This document shows, in pieces, positions 39,276-47,687 of a DNA stretch of 64,000 nucleotides. A program made the position numbers and the translations under genes. Position 1 is the first letter of the stretch. Every line of letters starts with the position of its first letter. Location of the stretch: positions 494,863 through 558,862 of the forward strand of contig NZ_LT962687.1 in NCBI RefSeq assembly GCF_900199635.1, written 5' to 3'. The DNA comes from Anaerotruncus massiliensis (ex Togo et al. 2026). Its GTDB lineage: Bacteria > Bacillota > Clostridia > Oscillospirales > Ruminococcaceae. The notes beneath the pieces were generated by a model. That model searched no databases and was not told the origin of the DNA. It saw only the letters and a program-made list of their open reading frames with translations.

Positions 39276-41039
39276 TTGGCAAAGGATATGGGTCTTCTGA
39301 AACGGATGGCTTATGGAGTCGCGCCAAAATGGGCATACCACCGCGATGTCTACCGCCAGCTGGGGCGCGGCTTTTACACGGCCGCCGACCGCGGCCCGCG
39401 CAGTGCGAACTGGACCACGGTCAACGCAACGGGTGAACAGGCCAACAGCGCATCGCGGGACATCGTCCGGACGCGAAGCCGCGACCTCGAGCGGAACTCG
39501 GACATTATGGGCGCGGAGATCCTGGCATTTGAGCGCAACGTTGTCGGGACGGGAATCGTGTTGCAGGCGAAGGTGCTCGGATCCAACGGAAAAGAGGACG
39601 AGGATCTCAATACGCAAATCGAGACACTTTGGCGGGAGTGGAGCCGGCCGGGCAACTGCGAGATCACAGGGCGGTTTGGCATGGGCGAAATCGAGGCAAT
39701 GATCGTTCGCCGGCGCTTTGTCGACGGTGGGATCCTGATACTCAAAGTATTTGACAAAGGCGCGTTTAAGCTGCAGCTGCTGGAAGTGGATGATCTGGAC
39801 GGCACGCTGCCGATGTGCAACGGGAATCGTGTGATAGGCGGGATTGAAGTGGATGAGTATCGACGCCCAGTCGCCTATCATATCCAAGTTTTTAACGCAT
39901 GGGGGATGCGTGTGCGGACTGAGCGGGTACCCGCGGATCGCGTCATCTACCTGCCCTATCTCACACGGCCCAGTCAGACGCGGGAGATGACGCCGGCTGC
40001 GGCGTCGCTGCCGCGCATCGATGACGTGAACGAGCTGGTCGACGCCGCGGTCGAAAAAGAGCGCGTGCTGGCGCATCTTTCTGTGGTCGTCGAATCGGAC
40101 GGAGGCGGCGGGATCGGCATCTCCGCGCTTGGACGCGGCGGGGGAGATCCGGTGCCCGGGAGGAACGAGGAAGCCGATCCGGAGATCCTCGAGCAGGGGA
40201 CGGTCACCTACCTGCGACCCGGGGAGAAGGTATCAACCATCGCGCCGGCCGGCACGAGCTCCACCGTCGATCCAATGGTCAAGACAACGCAGCGCCTCGT
40301 CGGCGGCGGAGTTGGGCTCAGCTATGAATCCGTCTCCCGGGACATGTCGCAGGTCAACTACTCCTCGGCACGCCAAGGGCTGCTCGAGGACCAGAAAACA
40401 TACAGGATGCTGCAGCGATATTTGATCGATCACTTTTGCGACGAGGTCTATGGAGAGTGGCTTGACTGGATGATCCTGAGCGGGCAGCTGCAGATACCCG
40501 GCTACTTCTCAGACCGGGATCGGTACTTGCGGCACATCTGGATCGCCAGCGGGTGGGACTGGATCGATCCGCTCAAGGAAGCGAACGCCAATAAACAGGC
40601 GCTCGACAGCTGCCAGACGACGCTGCAGGAGATCTGTGCAAGCAAGGGTAAGGATTACCGCGATGTCCTGCGCCAGCGGGCCGTGGAACTGGAGCTGACA
40701 CAATCCCTTTTGGAGTGGCATGGAAAACAGGAGGAGACTTCGGAAGAAGAGGATATCGAGCCGGAAGAGTCCAGCAAGGAAACGAAGGCTTCGGACGAGT
40801 CCACAGCGGCGGAGGTGGCCTCGCAGGGCGATTCTATTCAGAGCATCTCGCTCAACGGAGCGCAGATCGAAAGCCTGATCGCGATCGTTCAGCTGGTGGT
40901 CACTGGAGCGTTCCCGTATGAGTCCGCGCTGGCGATCCTGACCGCGGCGTTTCCCTTTGATGAAGAGCAGGCCAAAAAGGTCCTGAATAATGGGAAACAG
41001 ATACCAACCAAAAAGGAGGACGAAAGCGATGCCGAATAA
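39276..41039 (+). CDS. Portal protein (lambda gpB family)
   Basis: A 587-residue portal. Lambda-family features include WTTVNATGEQANSASRD near the N-terminus, NVVGTGIVLQAKV, the RVPADRVIYL segment and SYESVSRDMSQVNYSSARQG. The C-terminal 100 residues are acidic and low complexity, then helical. The start is TTG at 39276 with GGAGGAGG seven bases upstream. It overlaps the next gene slightly. Confidence 0.93.
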   Translation: MAKDMGLLKRMAYGVAPKWAYHRDVYRQLGRGFYTAADRGPRSANWTTVNATGEQANSASRDIVRTRSRDLERNSDIMGAEILAFERNVVGTGIVLQAKVLGSNGKEDEDLNTQIETLWREWSRPGNCEITGRFGMGEIEAMIVRRRFVDGGILILKVFDKGAFKLQLLEVDDLDGTLPMCNGNRVIGGIEVDEYRRPVAYHIQVFNAWGMRVRTERVPADRVIYLPYLTRPSQTREMTPAAASLPRIDDVNELVDAAVEKERVLAHLSVVVESDGGGGIGISALGRGGGDPVPGRNEEADPEILEQGTVTYLRPGEKVSTIAPAGTSSTVDPMVKTTQRLVGGGVGLSYESVSRDMSQVNYSSARQGLLEDQKTYRMLQRYLIDHFCDEVYGEWLDWMILSGQLQIPGYFSDRDRYLRHIWIASGWDWIDPLKEANANKQALDSCQTTLQEICASKGKDYRDVLRQRAVELELTQSLLEWHGKQEETSEEEDIEPEESSKETKASDESTAAEVASQGDSIQSISLNGAQIESLIAIVQLVVTGAFPYESALAILTAAFPFDEEQAKKVLNNGKQIPTKKEDESDAE

Positions 41040-43020
41040 AAAGCGCCCGCCCACCGCCAACACCCCGATGTACCGCAGCGCAAACCTGATGTGCCGCGCC
41101 GTGGACGGGCAGACAAACCGGTACGAGCTTGCCTTTTCGAGCGAGGAGCCTTATGCGAGATGGGGAGATGTCGAGGTCCTGCTGCACGAACCCGGCGCGG
41201 TTGACCTGAGCAGATTTGGAGACGTCGGAACGCTGCTCTTCTCCCATGGGAACGACCCCAATTACGGGCGGGTGCCGATCGGCAGAGTCTTGCGCGCATG
41301 GCTTGACGAGACCGACCGCGTCTGCCGCGCTGAGATTGAATTTGACGAGGAGGATGAATCCTGCAAGCGCCTCAAATCCAAACTCGACCGGGGGATGCTC
41401 AACGGGGTGTCCGTGGGCTACTCGGTCAGGGCATGGACGCGGCTCGAACCGGGGCAGAGGAGTGTAGACGGCCGGTTTACCGGCCCGATGTACCTGGCGG
41501 CGCAATGGACGCCGCATGAAATCAGTCTGGAGCCGGTGCCGGCCGATCCTACGGTCGGGCTCGGTAAAAATTTTGATCATGAGGAGGACAATCAAATGAA
41601 TGAAAACGAGATGAACAATGGCATCAGGGGAGCGGCGGCACCGGCGAACCAGCCCACCGCAGAGCAGCCCGCAGTTGCCCCCGCAGTACCGGCAGCGCCG
41701 GAAGGGGCTGCGAGATCCGTAGAACCCAATGCACCCAATCCGGATCCGATCGCAGAGGAGCGCACCCGCGCGGCGGGTATCGTGGCCCTCTGTGGCCGTT
41801 TCGGCCTCGATTCGACGGAGTATATCCGCGGCGGAGAATCGCTGGAGCGGGTGCAGACCAGCGTACTGGAGGCACTGGCAAGGCGGCCCGGCGGCCAGCC
41901 GGTTGCGACCGGCGCGCGTGGCGTGGAAATCGTCGCCGATGAAGTGGATAAGACCAGGGCGGCGGCTGTCGACGGGCTGCTGATGCGCGAGGGGCTCGCT
42001 GTAAAGAATCCGGCCCCGGGCGCGGAAGAGTTCCGCGGTATGAGCCTGCAGGCGATCGCGGCCGAATGCCTGATGCGTTCCGGAGTCAGCGGCGCGAACC
42101 GTATGAGCCGGGACGAACTCTGGAAACGTTCGTTGACTCCGGACAGCGCGTTCTCCGCGATCGCGGCCAACGTCGCTGATCGGGTGGTGCTGGCAGCGCA
42201 CGAGGCGGCCCCGACGACCTTCCAGTACTGGACGACGAAGGGAAGCCTGACGGATTTCCGGCCGACCGACGTCTACGAGATCAGCGAGTCGGGCGAACTG
42301 GATGAGATCAAGCAGACCGGCGAATTTAAGGAGGCGCGCCTTTCCGACAAGAAAGTCGCGCAGAAAAAACTGCTTACCTTCGGCAAAATGGTGACCTTCT
42401 CCCGACAGATGTTTATCAATGACGACATCGGCATGGTCACCCGCACGTTGACGGCGTTGACGATGGCATTCCAGCGGGGCATCAATAAGGCGGTTTACGG
42501 GCTGCTCAAGGATAATCCGACGATGTACGACGGCAACACACTTTTCAGCGCGGCGCACAAGAACCTCTGCACGGGCGCGGCGCCTGGCACGGCCGCATTC
42601 GCAGAGGCCCGCAAGCTCATGCGCCGCCAGAAGGATCTCGGCGGCAAGGTCACGATGAACATTTCGCCGGCGTACGTGCTTACAAGCTCGGCAGACGAAA
42701 CCACAATCGAGGCACTGCTCGCTTCGCTGGCAGATCCGAGCGGCAGCAATTCGGGCGTGGCCAACGTATTCCGCAACAAAATGCAGATGGTCGTAGACGC
42801 GGAACTCGATGTCGATTCGGGCGCGCAGCCCTTTTACTTCGCGGCAGATCCCCGGATGGCAGATACGGTCGAGGTTGATTACCTCAACGGCGTCGAGACG
42901 CCGGCGGTTGAGATGCAGGCCGACTTTGACCGGCTCGGATTCCGCTACCGCATCTACGGCGACCGCGGGATTACGCTGCTTGGCTATCGGGGTCTTGTCA
43001 AAAATCCGGGAAAGGAATAA
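41029..43020 (+). CDS. Fused prohead protease and major capsid protein
   Basis: A 663-residue fusion. Residues about 1-185 form a prohead serine protease (YRSANLMCRAVD, LLFSHGNDPNYGRVPIGRV, GMLNGVSVGY with a catalytic-type Ser, WTPHEISLEPVPAD). A Pro/Ala-rich delta-like linker follows (about 195-250). The rest is a Mu gpT-like major capsid protein (TFGKMVTFSRQMFINDD, GNTLFSAAHKNL, RIYGDRGITLLGYRGLVKNPGKE). AAAGGAGG precedes ATG 41029. An internal ATG at 41596 has its own ribosome binding site, so the capsid part may also be made alone. Confidence 0.9.
   Translation: MPNKKRPPTANTPMYRSANLMCRAVDGQTNRYELAFSSEEPYARWGDVEVLLHEPGAVDLSRFGDVGTLLFSHGNDPNYGRVPIGRVLRAWLDETDRVCRAEIEFDEEDESCKRLKSKLDRGMLNGVSVGYSVRAWTRLEPGQRSVDGRFTGPMYLAAQWTPHEISLEPVPADPTVGLGKNFDHEEDNQMNENEMNNGIRGAAAPANQPTAEQPAVAPAVPAAPEGAARSVEPNAPNPDPIAEERTRAAGIVALCGRFGLDSTEYIRGGESLERVQTSVLEALARRPGGQPVATGARGVEIVADEVDKTRAAAVDGLLMREGLAVKNPAPGAEEFRGMSLQAIAAECLMRSGVSGANRMSRDELWKRSLTPDSAFSAIAANVADRVVLAAHEAAPTTFQYWTTKGSLTDFRPTDVYEISESGELDEIKQTGEFKEARLSDKKVAQKKLLTFGKMVTFSRQMFINDDIGMVTRTLTALTMAFQRGINKAVYGLLKDNPTMYDGNTLFSAAHKNLCTGAAPGTAAFAEARKLMRRQKDLGGKVTMNISPAYVLTSSADETTIEALLASLADPSGSNSGVANVFRNKMQMVVDAELDVDSGAQPFYFAADPRMADTVEVDYLNGVETPAVEMQADFDRLGFRYRIYGDRGITLLGYRGLVKNPGKE
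41581..41598 (+). promoter_or_regulatory. Internal ribosome binding site and start in the protease-capsid gene
   Basis: GAGGAGGA at 41581-41588 lies 7 bases before an in-frame ATG (41596-41598), between the protease and the linker. Initiation here would give a 474-residue scaffold-capsid protein, as the nested lambda C/Nu3 genes do for scaffold. Confidence 0.5.
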
Positions 43021-43035
43021 GAGGGGAGGATTAGA

Positions 43036-43368
43036 ATGATGGCGACTTATGTTCAGAAGGGCGAAAACATCAATTACAAGAATGGCGGATCGGAAAAAAT
43101 CGCGTACGGTGATGTCGTGGTCATCTCCGACCGGATCGGAGTTGCCTCTGTGGATATTTCCGCAGGAGAGACCGGCGTCATAAGCTTGGAGGGCGTCTAT
43201 GAGATGCCTGCCGAGGCAACTGCGGCATTTGAGGTCGGGCAGACAGTGTATTGGGACACCACCAATAAACGCCTCACGGCGACGAAGCCTGCCTCCGGGG
43301 CGATCGTCGCAGGTGTTGCGATCGAGCCGAAAGCAACCGCGGCCGCGCTGGCGCTCGTCAAGCTGTGA
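43036..43368 (+). CDS. Capsid decoration-type protein (DUF2190)
   Basis: A 110-residue DUF2190 family protein (TYVQKGENINYKN, GDVVVISDRIGVASVDI, VGQTVYWDTTNKRLTAT, IVAGVAIEPKA). The beta-rich fold caps or decorates the capsid surface. GGGAGGA precedes the ATG (43036; ATG 43039 is also possible). It lies directly after the capsid gene. Confidence 0.85.
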   Translation: MMATYVQKGENINYKNGGSEKIAYGDVVVISDRIGVASVDISAGETGVISLEGVYEMPAEATAAFEVGQTVYWDTTNKRLTATKPASGAIVAGVAIEPKATAAALALVKL

Positions 43369-43377
43369 GGTGCGGCG

Positions 43378-43629
43378 ATGATTAGATTGACAAACCCGCT
43401 GATCCACGACGGAAGAGTTTGCCCTGCCGGCGAAATGATCATACTGGATGAAGAATTCGAGCGCGCGATCGTCGCTGCCGGCAACGCGGAGCAGGTCGGC
43501 CCGAGCGAGGCGGGAGCGGCCCTCCCGGAACCTGAGCCGGATGGCGAGACACCAGAAGAACGGGAGCCGCAGGAAGAATCGGAGGACTTAGAAATACGGC
43601 TGGGCCGTCCCGGCCGTGGAGGGTTCTGA
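43378..43629 (+). CDS. Small head-region protein
   Basis: An 83-residue protein beginning MIRLTNPLIHDGRVCPAG, with an acidic, Pro/Glu-rich second half. It overlaps the following start by one base. Similar short proteins occur between the capsid and connector genes of Clostridia phages; no function can be assigned. Confidence 0.6.
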   Translation: MIRLTNPLIHDGRVCPAGEMIILDEEFERAIVAAGNAEQVGPSEAGAALPEPEPDGETPEEREPQEESEDLEIRLGRPGRGGF

Positions 43630-43949
43630 TGAGCTTGCGGGACCAGGTGCTTGAGGATTTGAAGACGATCTTCAACCTTGATGAGATGGCCTCCGAGCAC
43701 AGCTTCGCGGGCCGGGTACTGCAGCTGGTCGTTGATAACGACCAGTTGCAAAAGAACGCCCTGCAGGCCCCCGGAGGCCTCTACGACGGGGATGTTCTGA
43801 TCTTTGCAAAGGCTGGGCAGCTCGCCGGCCTGCAGCTCACGCCCGGCCGCGCGGTGGACTTCGACGGCAGGCCATACGTGATCGCGGGAATTATCGATGA
43901 GGACGGGGTGACGCAGATCACGCTGACGGCAGCTCAGGGAGGCTATTGA
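43629..43949 (+). CDS. Head-tail connector-like protein
   Basis: A 106-residue protein with an N-terminal helix (LRDQVLEDLKTIFNLDEMASEH) and beta-rich remainder (GRAVDFDGRPYVIAGIIDEDGVTQITL). It resembles the lambda FII/attachment class that links connector to tail. Position between capsid and tail genes fits. Confidence 0.65.
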   Translation: MSLRDQVLEDLKTIFNLDEMASEHSFAGRVLQLVVDNDQLQKNALQAPGGLYDGDVLIFAKAGQLAGLQLTPGRAVDFDGRPYVIAGIIDEDGVTQITLTAAQGGY

Positions 43950-43950
43950 A

Positions 43951-44670
43951 GTGGAAAGCATTGTCTATGCCAATACGGATCAGCTGGATAAGGTTGCGGA
44001 ACTGCTCAAGGGATATCCGGTCAGTGCGGTAAAAACCCTGAACCATGTGTTTGCCCGGGCAGGGGATACCGTCCGTGTCGAGCTGGGCCGACAGATTCCA
44101 AAGGTGTTTGGCGCGCCGCAGAAGGAGATCAAGGATGCCTTGAACAGCGGAAGACGAAAAGTGCGTACCGTGCAGGGAGCGGTCGGTGAAGGGACGGTCT
44201 CTGTGGAGGTTGTCGGGCGGCCGCTTACAGCTGTGAGGTTTAAGCACACACCCTCGGTCCCGCCCTCAGTTGCCGCGAAGGAGCGGGCGGCAAGCGGCAA
44301 AAAGTCACGAAACCCGCGCAGGTACCAAGCGAGGGTCATGATCTACCGCGACCGCGGGATGCTTACGCTGGGTCCAGTGGCGGGTTCGGACGGCAAGAAT
44401 AAATCAGTATTTCTGGCGAGCACGGGCACGAAAAATCCGGTAAAAGTGCCTTACATCTTCTTTTACCGCACGGGGCAAATAGAGGGTGGTGGCCGCGAGG
44501 GCATAAAGCCGGTAGTCAGTCTGTCGGTCCCCCAGATGGTAACCAATGAAAAGGTGGCTAAGCCCCTGACCGAGAAGGTAAACGAAACGATCAGTAAACG
44601 CCTGTTGCACGAGCTAGACCAGGAGTTTGGAAATCTTGGGACAAATCTCAAGGCGGGAGGCACGTTATGA
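43951..44670 (+). CDS. Minor tail protein (gpZ-like)
   Basis: A 239-residue protein with GTG start. The N-terminal helix pattern VAELLKGYPVSAVKTLNHVF is followed by the assembly of basic and beta segments (RRKVRTVQGAVGEGTVSVEV, VPYIFFYRTGQ) typical of lambda gpZ-like tail completion proteins. It overlaps the next gene by 4 bases. Confidence 0.65.
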   Translation: MESIVYANTDQLDKVAELLKGYPVSAVKTLNHVFARAGDTVRVELGRQIPKVFGAPQKEIKDALNSGRRKVRTVQGAVGEGTVSVEVVGRPLTAVRFKHTPSVPPSVAAKERAASGKKSRNPRRYQARVMIYRDRGMLTLGPVAGSDGKNKSVFLASTGTKNPVKVPYIFFYRTGQIEGGGREGIKPVVSLSVPQMVTNEKVAKPLTEKVNETISKRLLHELDQEFGNLGTNLKAGGTL

Positions 44671-45203
44671 CGGTTTCAGCGTTGCGGGAAATCAAAGAAT
44701 GGGCGGAGGATGCGTTGAGGGACGTTCAGCTCCAACGGCCAGCCGATGGGGAGCGGCTGGACCAATATGAGCTGGTGACGCCAGCGGTGCATATTGGGTG
44801 GGTGCCTCCCGGAAGTATTTTGCCGTCTGGATCGGGCGACCGGATCCGCGTCCCCTGCGTCGTGGTCGGCGCCGATGAGGTCGACGCAGACGAGGAATCG
44901 ACGGAGATCCAGCTGATGTTCACGGCGGTGGTCTTTGACCCGGGACATCAGGTCAGAGGGGAGAACGGCAGCCTTGGCTGGGCGGCCAACTTTGACGGCT
45001 ATGTGAACCTGCTTAATCTCTTGGATCGCCTCCGGGCGAGGATCCTCCGGGACCGAAGAATTGCAGTCAAATACCGCGTGGCCTCCACGGTTGTCCTTAA
45101 AACCTACGAGGAGCAGCCGTGGCCATACTGGTATGGTTATCTAAAGCTGACAGCGACGTGTGAGCCATACCCCGCAAGTGGGTATGCGGAATTTTTGGAA
45201 TAG
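44667..45203 (+). CDS. Tail terminator-like protein
   Basis: A 178-residue protein starting TVSALREIKEWAEDALRD, with a central RIRVPCVVVGADEVDADEE and the repeated pattern of beta strands seen in tail terminators that cap the tube before head joining. It directly precedes the sheath gene, the usual place for this function. Family assignment is by position and general pattern. Confidence 0.6.
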   Translation: MTVSALREIKEWAEDALRDVQLQRPADGERLDQYELVTPAVHIGWVPPGSILPSGSGDRIRVPCVVVGADEVDADEESTEIQLMFTAVVFDPGHQVRGENGSLGWAANFDGYVNLLNLLDRLRARILRDRRIAVKYRVASTVVLKTYEEQPWPYWYGYLKLTATCEPYPASGYAEFLE

Positions 45204-45213
45204 GAGTGATAGC

Positions 45214-46647
45214 ATGAGCGAATACCGGCATGGTGCATATGCCGATCCGGAGGCCTCGCGGGACTATGTATCGCCCCCCGGAATCGGGACGATCCCGGTG
45301 TACGTTGGCCGTGCGCCGGTGCATCAACTGGCGGATTACGCCGGCAGGAAAGATGTCCCCTTGCTGATCAACAGCTACAATGATGCGATCCAGCAAATCG
45401 GATACAGCGACGACTGGGAGAATTACGAGCTTTCCGAGGCAGTTTACGCCCACTTCAAGAACAACGTCCAGAGCGTAGGACCGATCGTCGTGATCAATGC
45501 CATGGATCCGGAAACCGGGAAGGGCGCGCAGACCAAGAGCGTCGAAGTACAGTTCAGCAAGCGCCGGGCGACGATTCGGACAAGCACGGCGATTCTGTCT
45601 ACCCTGGCGCTCGCCGACAAGACCGCCGATGTGGACTACACTGCGGTTTACTCTGCCGATGGCATGAGCGTGCAGCTGACGGATCTCAAGGGCGGCCTGT
45701 CCTCGGTCACGGTCACCTACTCGGAGGTGGATCCGGCGAGCGTCACCGAAGAGGATGTCGTCGACGCGCTGGTGTTGGGCCTCAAGCGGGTCTACTACGA
45801 TCTGGGTGAGGTCCCGACCATTCTCTGCGCCCCCGGGTGGAGTGAGAAAAAGGTAGTGTATGAGGCGCTGGTCGCCTCGGCAGAGAAGGTCAATGGGCAT
45901 TGGTACGCCTATGTTAACGCCGATCTGGACTGCAGGACGGCCAAGACGATCTCTGCGGCGATCGATGCCAAGGCGGCGTATGAAACCGAGGCAGGGACGG
46001 TCTCGCTTCTGTGGCCGCGTGGGAAAAAGGGCACGCGGGTTTTTCACGCGAGCGTCCTCAACACGGTTACGATGCAGCGCGTTGACTACGGGAACGGCAA
46101 CGTGCCCTATGAGACGCCCTCCAATAAGCGGGTCGATATTGACTCGATGTGCCTGGCGGATGGAACCCCGATCCAGTACGATCAGGAGGATGCCAATCTC
46201 CTCAACGCGGCGGGTATCGATACGATGACCTTCTGGGAGGGAACCTGGCGGATGTGGGGATCCCACACGGCGGCCTTTTCTCATGACAAAGTCATGAACG
46301 ACCGGCGGGACATCTTCGACGTCAACGTGCGAATGGTGCGGTACGTCGCCAATCTCTTCCAGCGGCGGTATGGTGATGAGGTTGATAAGCCGATGAAACG
46401 CAGCCGAAAGGACACGATGCTCAATGACTTCCAGGCCCAGCTGGATGCGATGATCTCGGATGGCGCGCTGCTCCTCGGCACGATCGAATTCGAGGAGGGT
46501 AAGAACAGCCTCGACGATATGGTTGAAGGGAACTTTGTGTTTACCACGGAGATCAGCAACCCCGTCCCAGGCAAGAACCTGACGACGTCGGTGCGCTGGA
46601 CCTCCGAGGGTCTGCTACTGATCTTTGGAGGTGACGAGAATGAGTAA
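45214..46647 (+). CDS. Contractile tail sheath protein
   Basis: A 477-residue sheath protein. It starts MSEYRHGAYADPEA, has the conserved IPVYVGRAPVH segment and a C-terminal domain with RRYGDEVDKPMKRSRKD and GNFVFTTEISNPVPGKNLT. The ATG at 45214 has TAGGAGTG upstream. Its presence shows a contractile (myovirus) tail even though head and packaging genes are lambda-like. Confidence 0.92.
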   Translation: MSEYRHGAYADPEASRDYVSPPGIGTIPVYVGRAPVHQLADYAGRKDVPLLINSYNDAIQQIGYSDDWENYELSEAVYAHFKNNVQSVGPIVVINAMDPETGKGAQTKSVEVQFSKRRATIRTSTAILSTLALADKTADVDYTAVYSADGMSVQLTDLKGGLSSVTVTYSEVDPASVTEEDVVDALVLGLKRVYYDLGEVPTILCAPGWSEKKVVYEALVASAEKVNGHWYAYVNADLDCRTAKTISAAIDAKAAYETEAGTVSLLWPRGKKGTRVFHASVLNTVTMQRVDYGNGNVPYETPSNKRVDIDSMCLADGTPIQYDQEDANLLNAAGIDTMTFWEGTWRMWGSHTAAFSHDKVMNDRRDIFDVNVRMVRYVANLFQRRYGDEVDKPMKRSRKDTMLNDFQAQLDAMISDGALLLGTIEFEEGKNSLDDMVEGNFVFTTEISNPVPGKNLTTSVRWTSEGLLLIFGGDENE

Positions 46648-47152
46648 GGTGATTACCGGCGCGGTCGGTGCGATGAACATACTTGCCGGGGGCCGGGAGA
46701 TTGGAGACGCGACGAGCGTCACGCTGCCGGATATCGAGCGCCCGACGACGGAGATTAAGGGTGCGGGGATCATGGGGACCTTTGCTATGCCGATCTCCGG
46801 GCAGGTCAACGCGATGACGGCGTCGGTCGCGGTGCGCGCGGCCAACGCGGACAAGCGGTATCTGGTGGGCAACAACGTCGACCTGGAAATCCGGTTCGCT
46901 TTCGACTGCCGCGCCAGTGACGGAACTCTGTTTGTCGCCGGCACAAAAATTTTTCTACGCGGACACACGACAAAGATCGGCAGCGGAAAGGCCGAGCCCG
47001 GGAGCACGCGGGATGAGACGTACGATTACTCGGTCGTGCGCTACCGTGAGGTCGTGGACGGTGAGGAAACGCTGCTGGTCGACCAGATCGCCGGCCGTTT
47101 TGTCGTCGGTGGAAAGGATCTCATGGGTGGGGTCAGCAGGATTATTAAATAA
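46640..47152 (+). CDS. Major tail tube protein
   Basis: A 170-residue tube protein of the P2 FII type: SVTLPDIERPTTEIKGAGIMGTF-like N-terminal loop, then beta strands (VNAMTASVAVRAAN, GKAEPGSTRDETYDYSV). It forms the inner tube through which DNA passes. GGAGGTGA precedes ATG 46640, and the start overlaps the sheath stop. Confidence 0.9.
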   Translation: MSKVITGAVGAMNILAGGREIGDATSVTLPDIERPTTEIKGAGIMGTFAMPISGQVNAMTASVAVRAANADKRYLVGNNVDLEIRFAFDCRASDGTLFVAGTKIFLRGHTTKIGSGKAEPGSTRDETYDYSVVRYREVVDGEETLLVDQIAGRFVVGGKDLMGGVSRIIK

Positions 47153-47163
47153 GGAGGATCTAT

Positions 47164-47687
47164 ATGGACGAAAACCGTACAATGGGTGATCTTGGAGGAG
47201 AGGCGGAAGAGACCGCAACGGAGAACGTGCTGGAACTAAAACACCCGCTTAAGGTCGACGGTGAGGAAATTGACAAGATTGAGTACGATTTTGACGTGCT
47301 GACCGCGAAGGATCTGCATGAAGCATCAAAGTACCTCAAGCAGCTGGGCATTCCCGTGAGCGTGCCCGCTCTCGATATGGATTACCAGTTGACGGTCTTT
47401 GGCAAGGCCGTCAAAAAGCGGATGCCGCGGGTTACGCTCAATGACCTCATGCGGCTTTCCAGTGCCGACGCCATGAAAGCGACAGGTCTCACGAGGGATT
47501 TTTTGCTCGATTTGGATCCCGGGCAGAGGGAGCTTGGATCCGACGAGTAATCGCTCAGCTCACGATGACCACGGCAAATTCCGCCCGGGAACTTGCCGAA
47601 ATGCCGCTTGAAGATCTCTTTGAGTATTATGAGGCGGTAGCCTTTGAACTGGAACAATTCGCGAAGGGCAAGGAGGCGCAGGAATGA
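47164..47687 (+). CDS. Tail assembly chaperone, with -1 frameshift product
   Basis: The zero-frame product (47164-47550, 128 residues) is a tail assembly chaperone with KHPLKVDGEEIDKIEYDFDVLTAKDLHEA. A slippery TTTTTTG sits 14 codons before its stop. From there the -1 frame is open to TGA 47685-47687 and encodes AWIRRVIAQLTMTTANSARE and then AEMPLEDLFEYYEAV. This reproduces the G/GT arrangement of lambda and E/E' of P2, in which a small fraction of ribosomes make the extended protein. The fusion guides tube assembly on the tape measure encoded immediately after. Confidence 0.82.
47499..47505 (+). promoter_or_regulatory. Slippery heptamer T_TTT_TTG
   Basis: Codons GAT TTT TTG place T_TTT_TTG exactly in the X_XXY_YYZ register for -1 slippage in the tail chaperone gene. 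The shifted frame is open for 61 codons and contains the conserved downstream peptide. Confidence 0.82.

Noticed and set aside
40900-43407. Long minus-strand open frame opposite portal and capsid genes
   Set aside because: Shadow of the portal and capsid coding sequence; no ribosome binding site and no family-like motifs.
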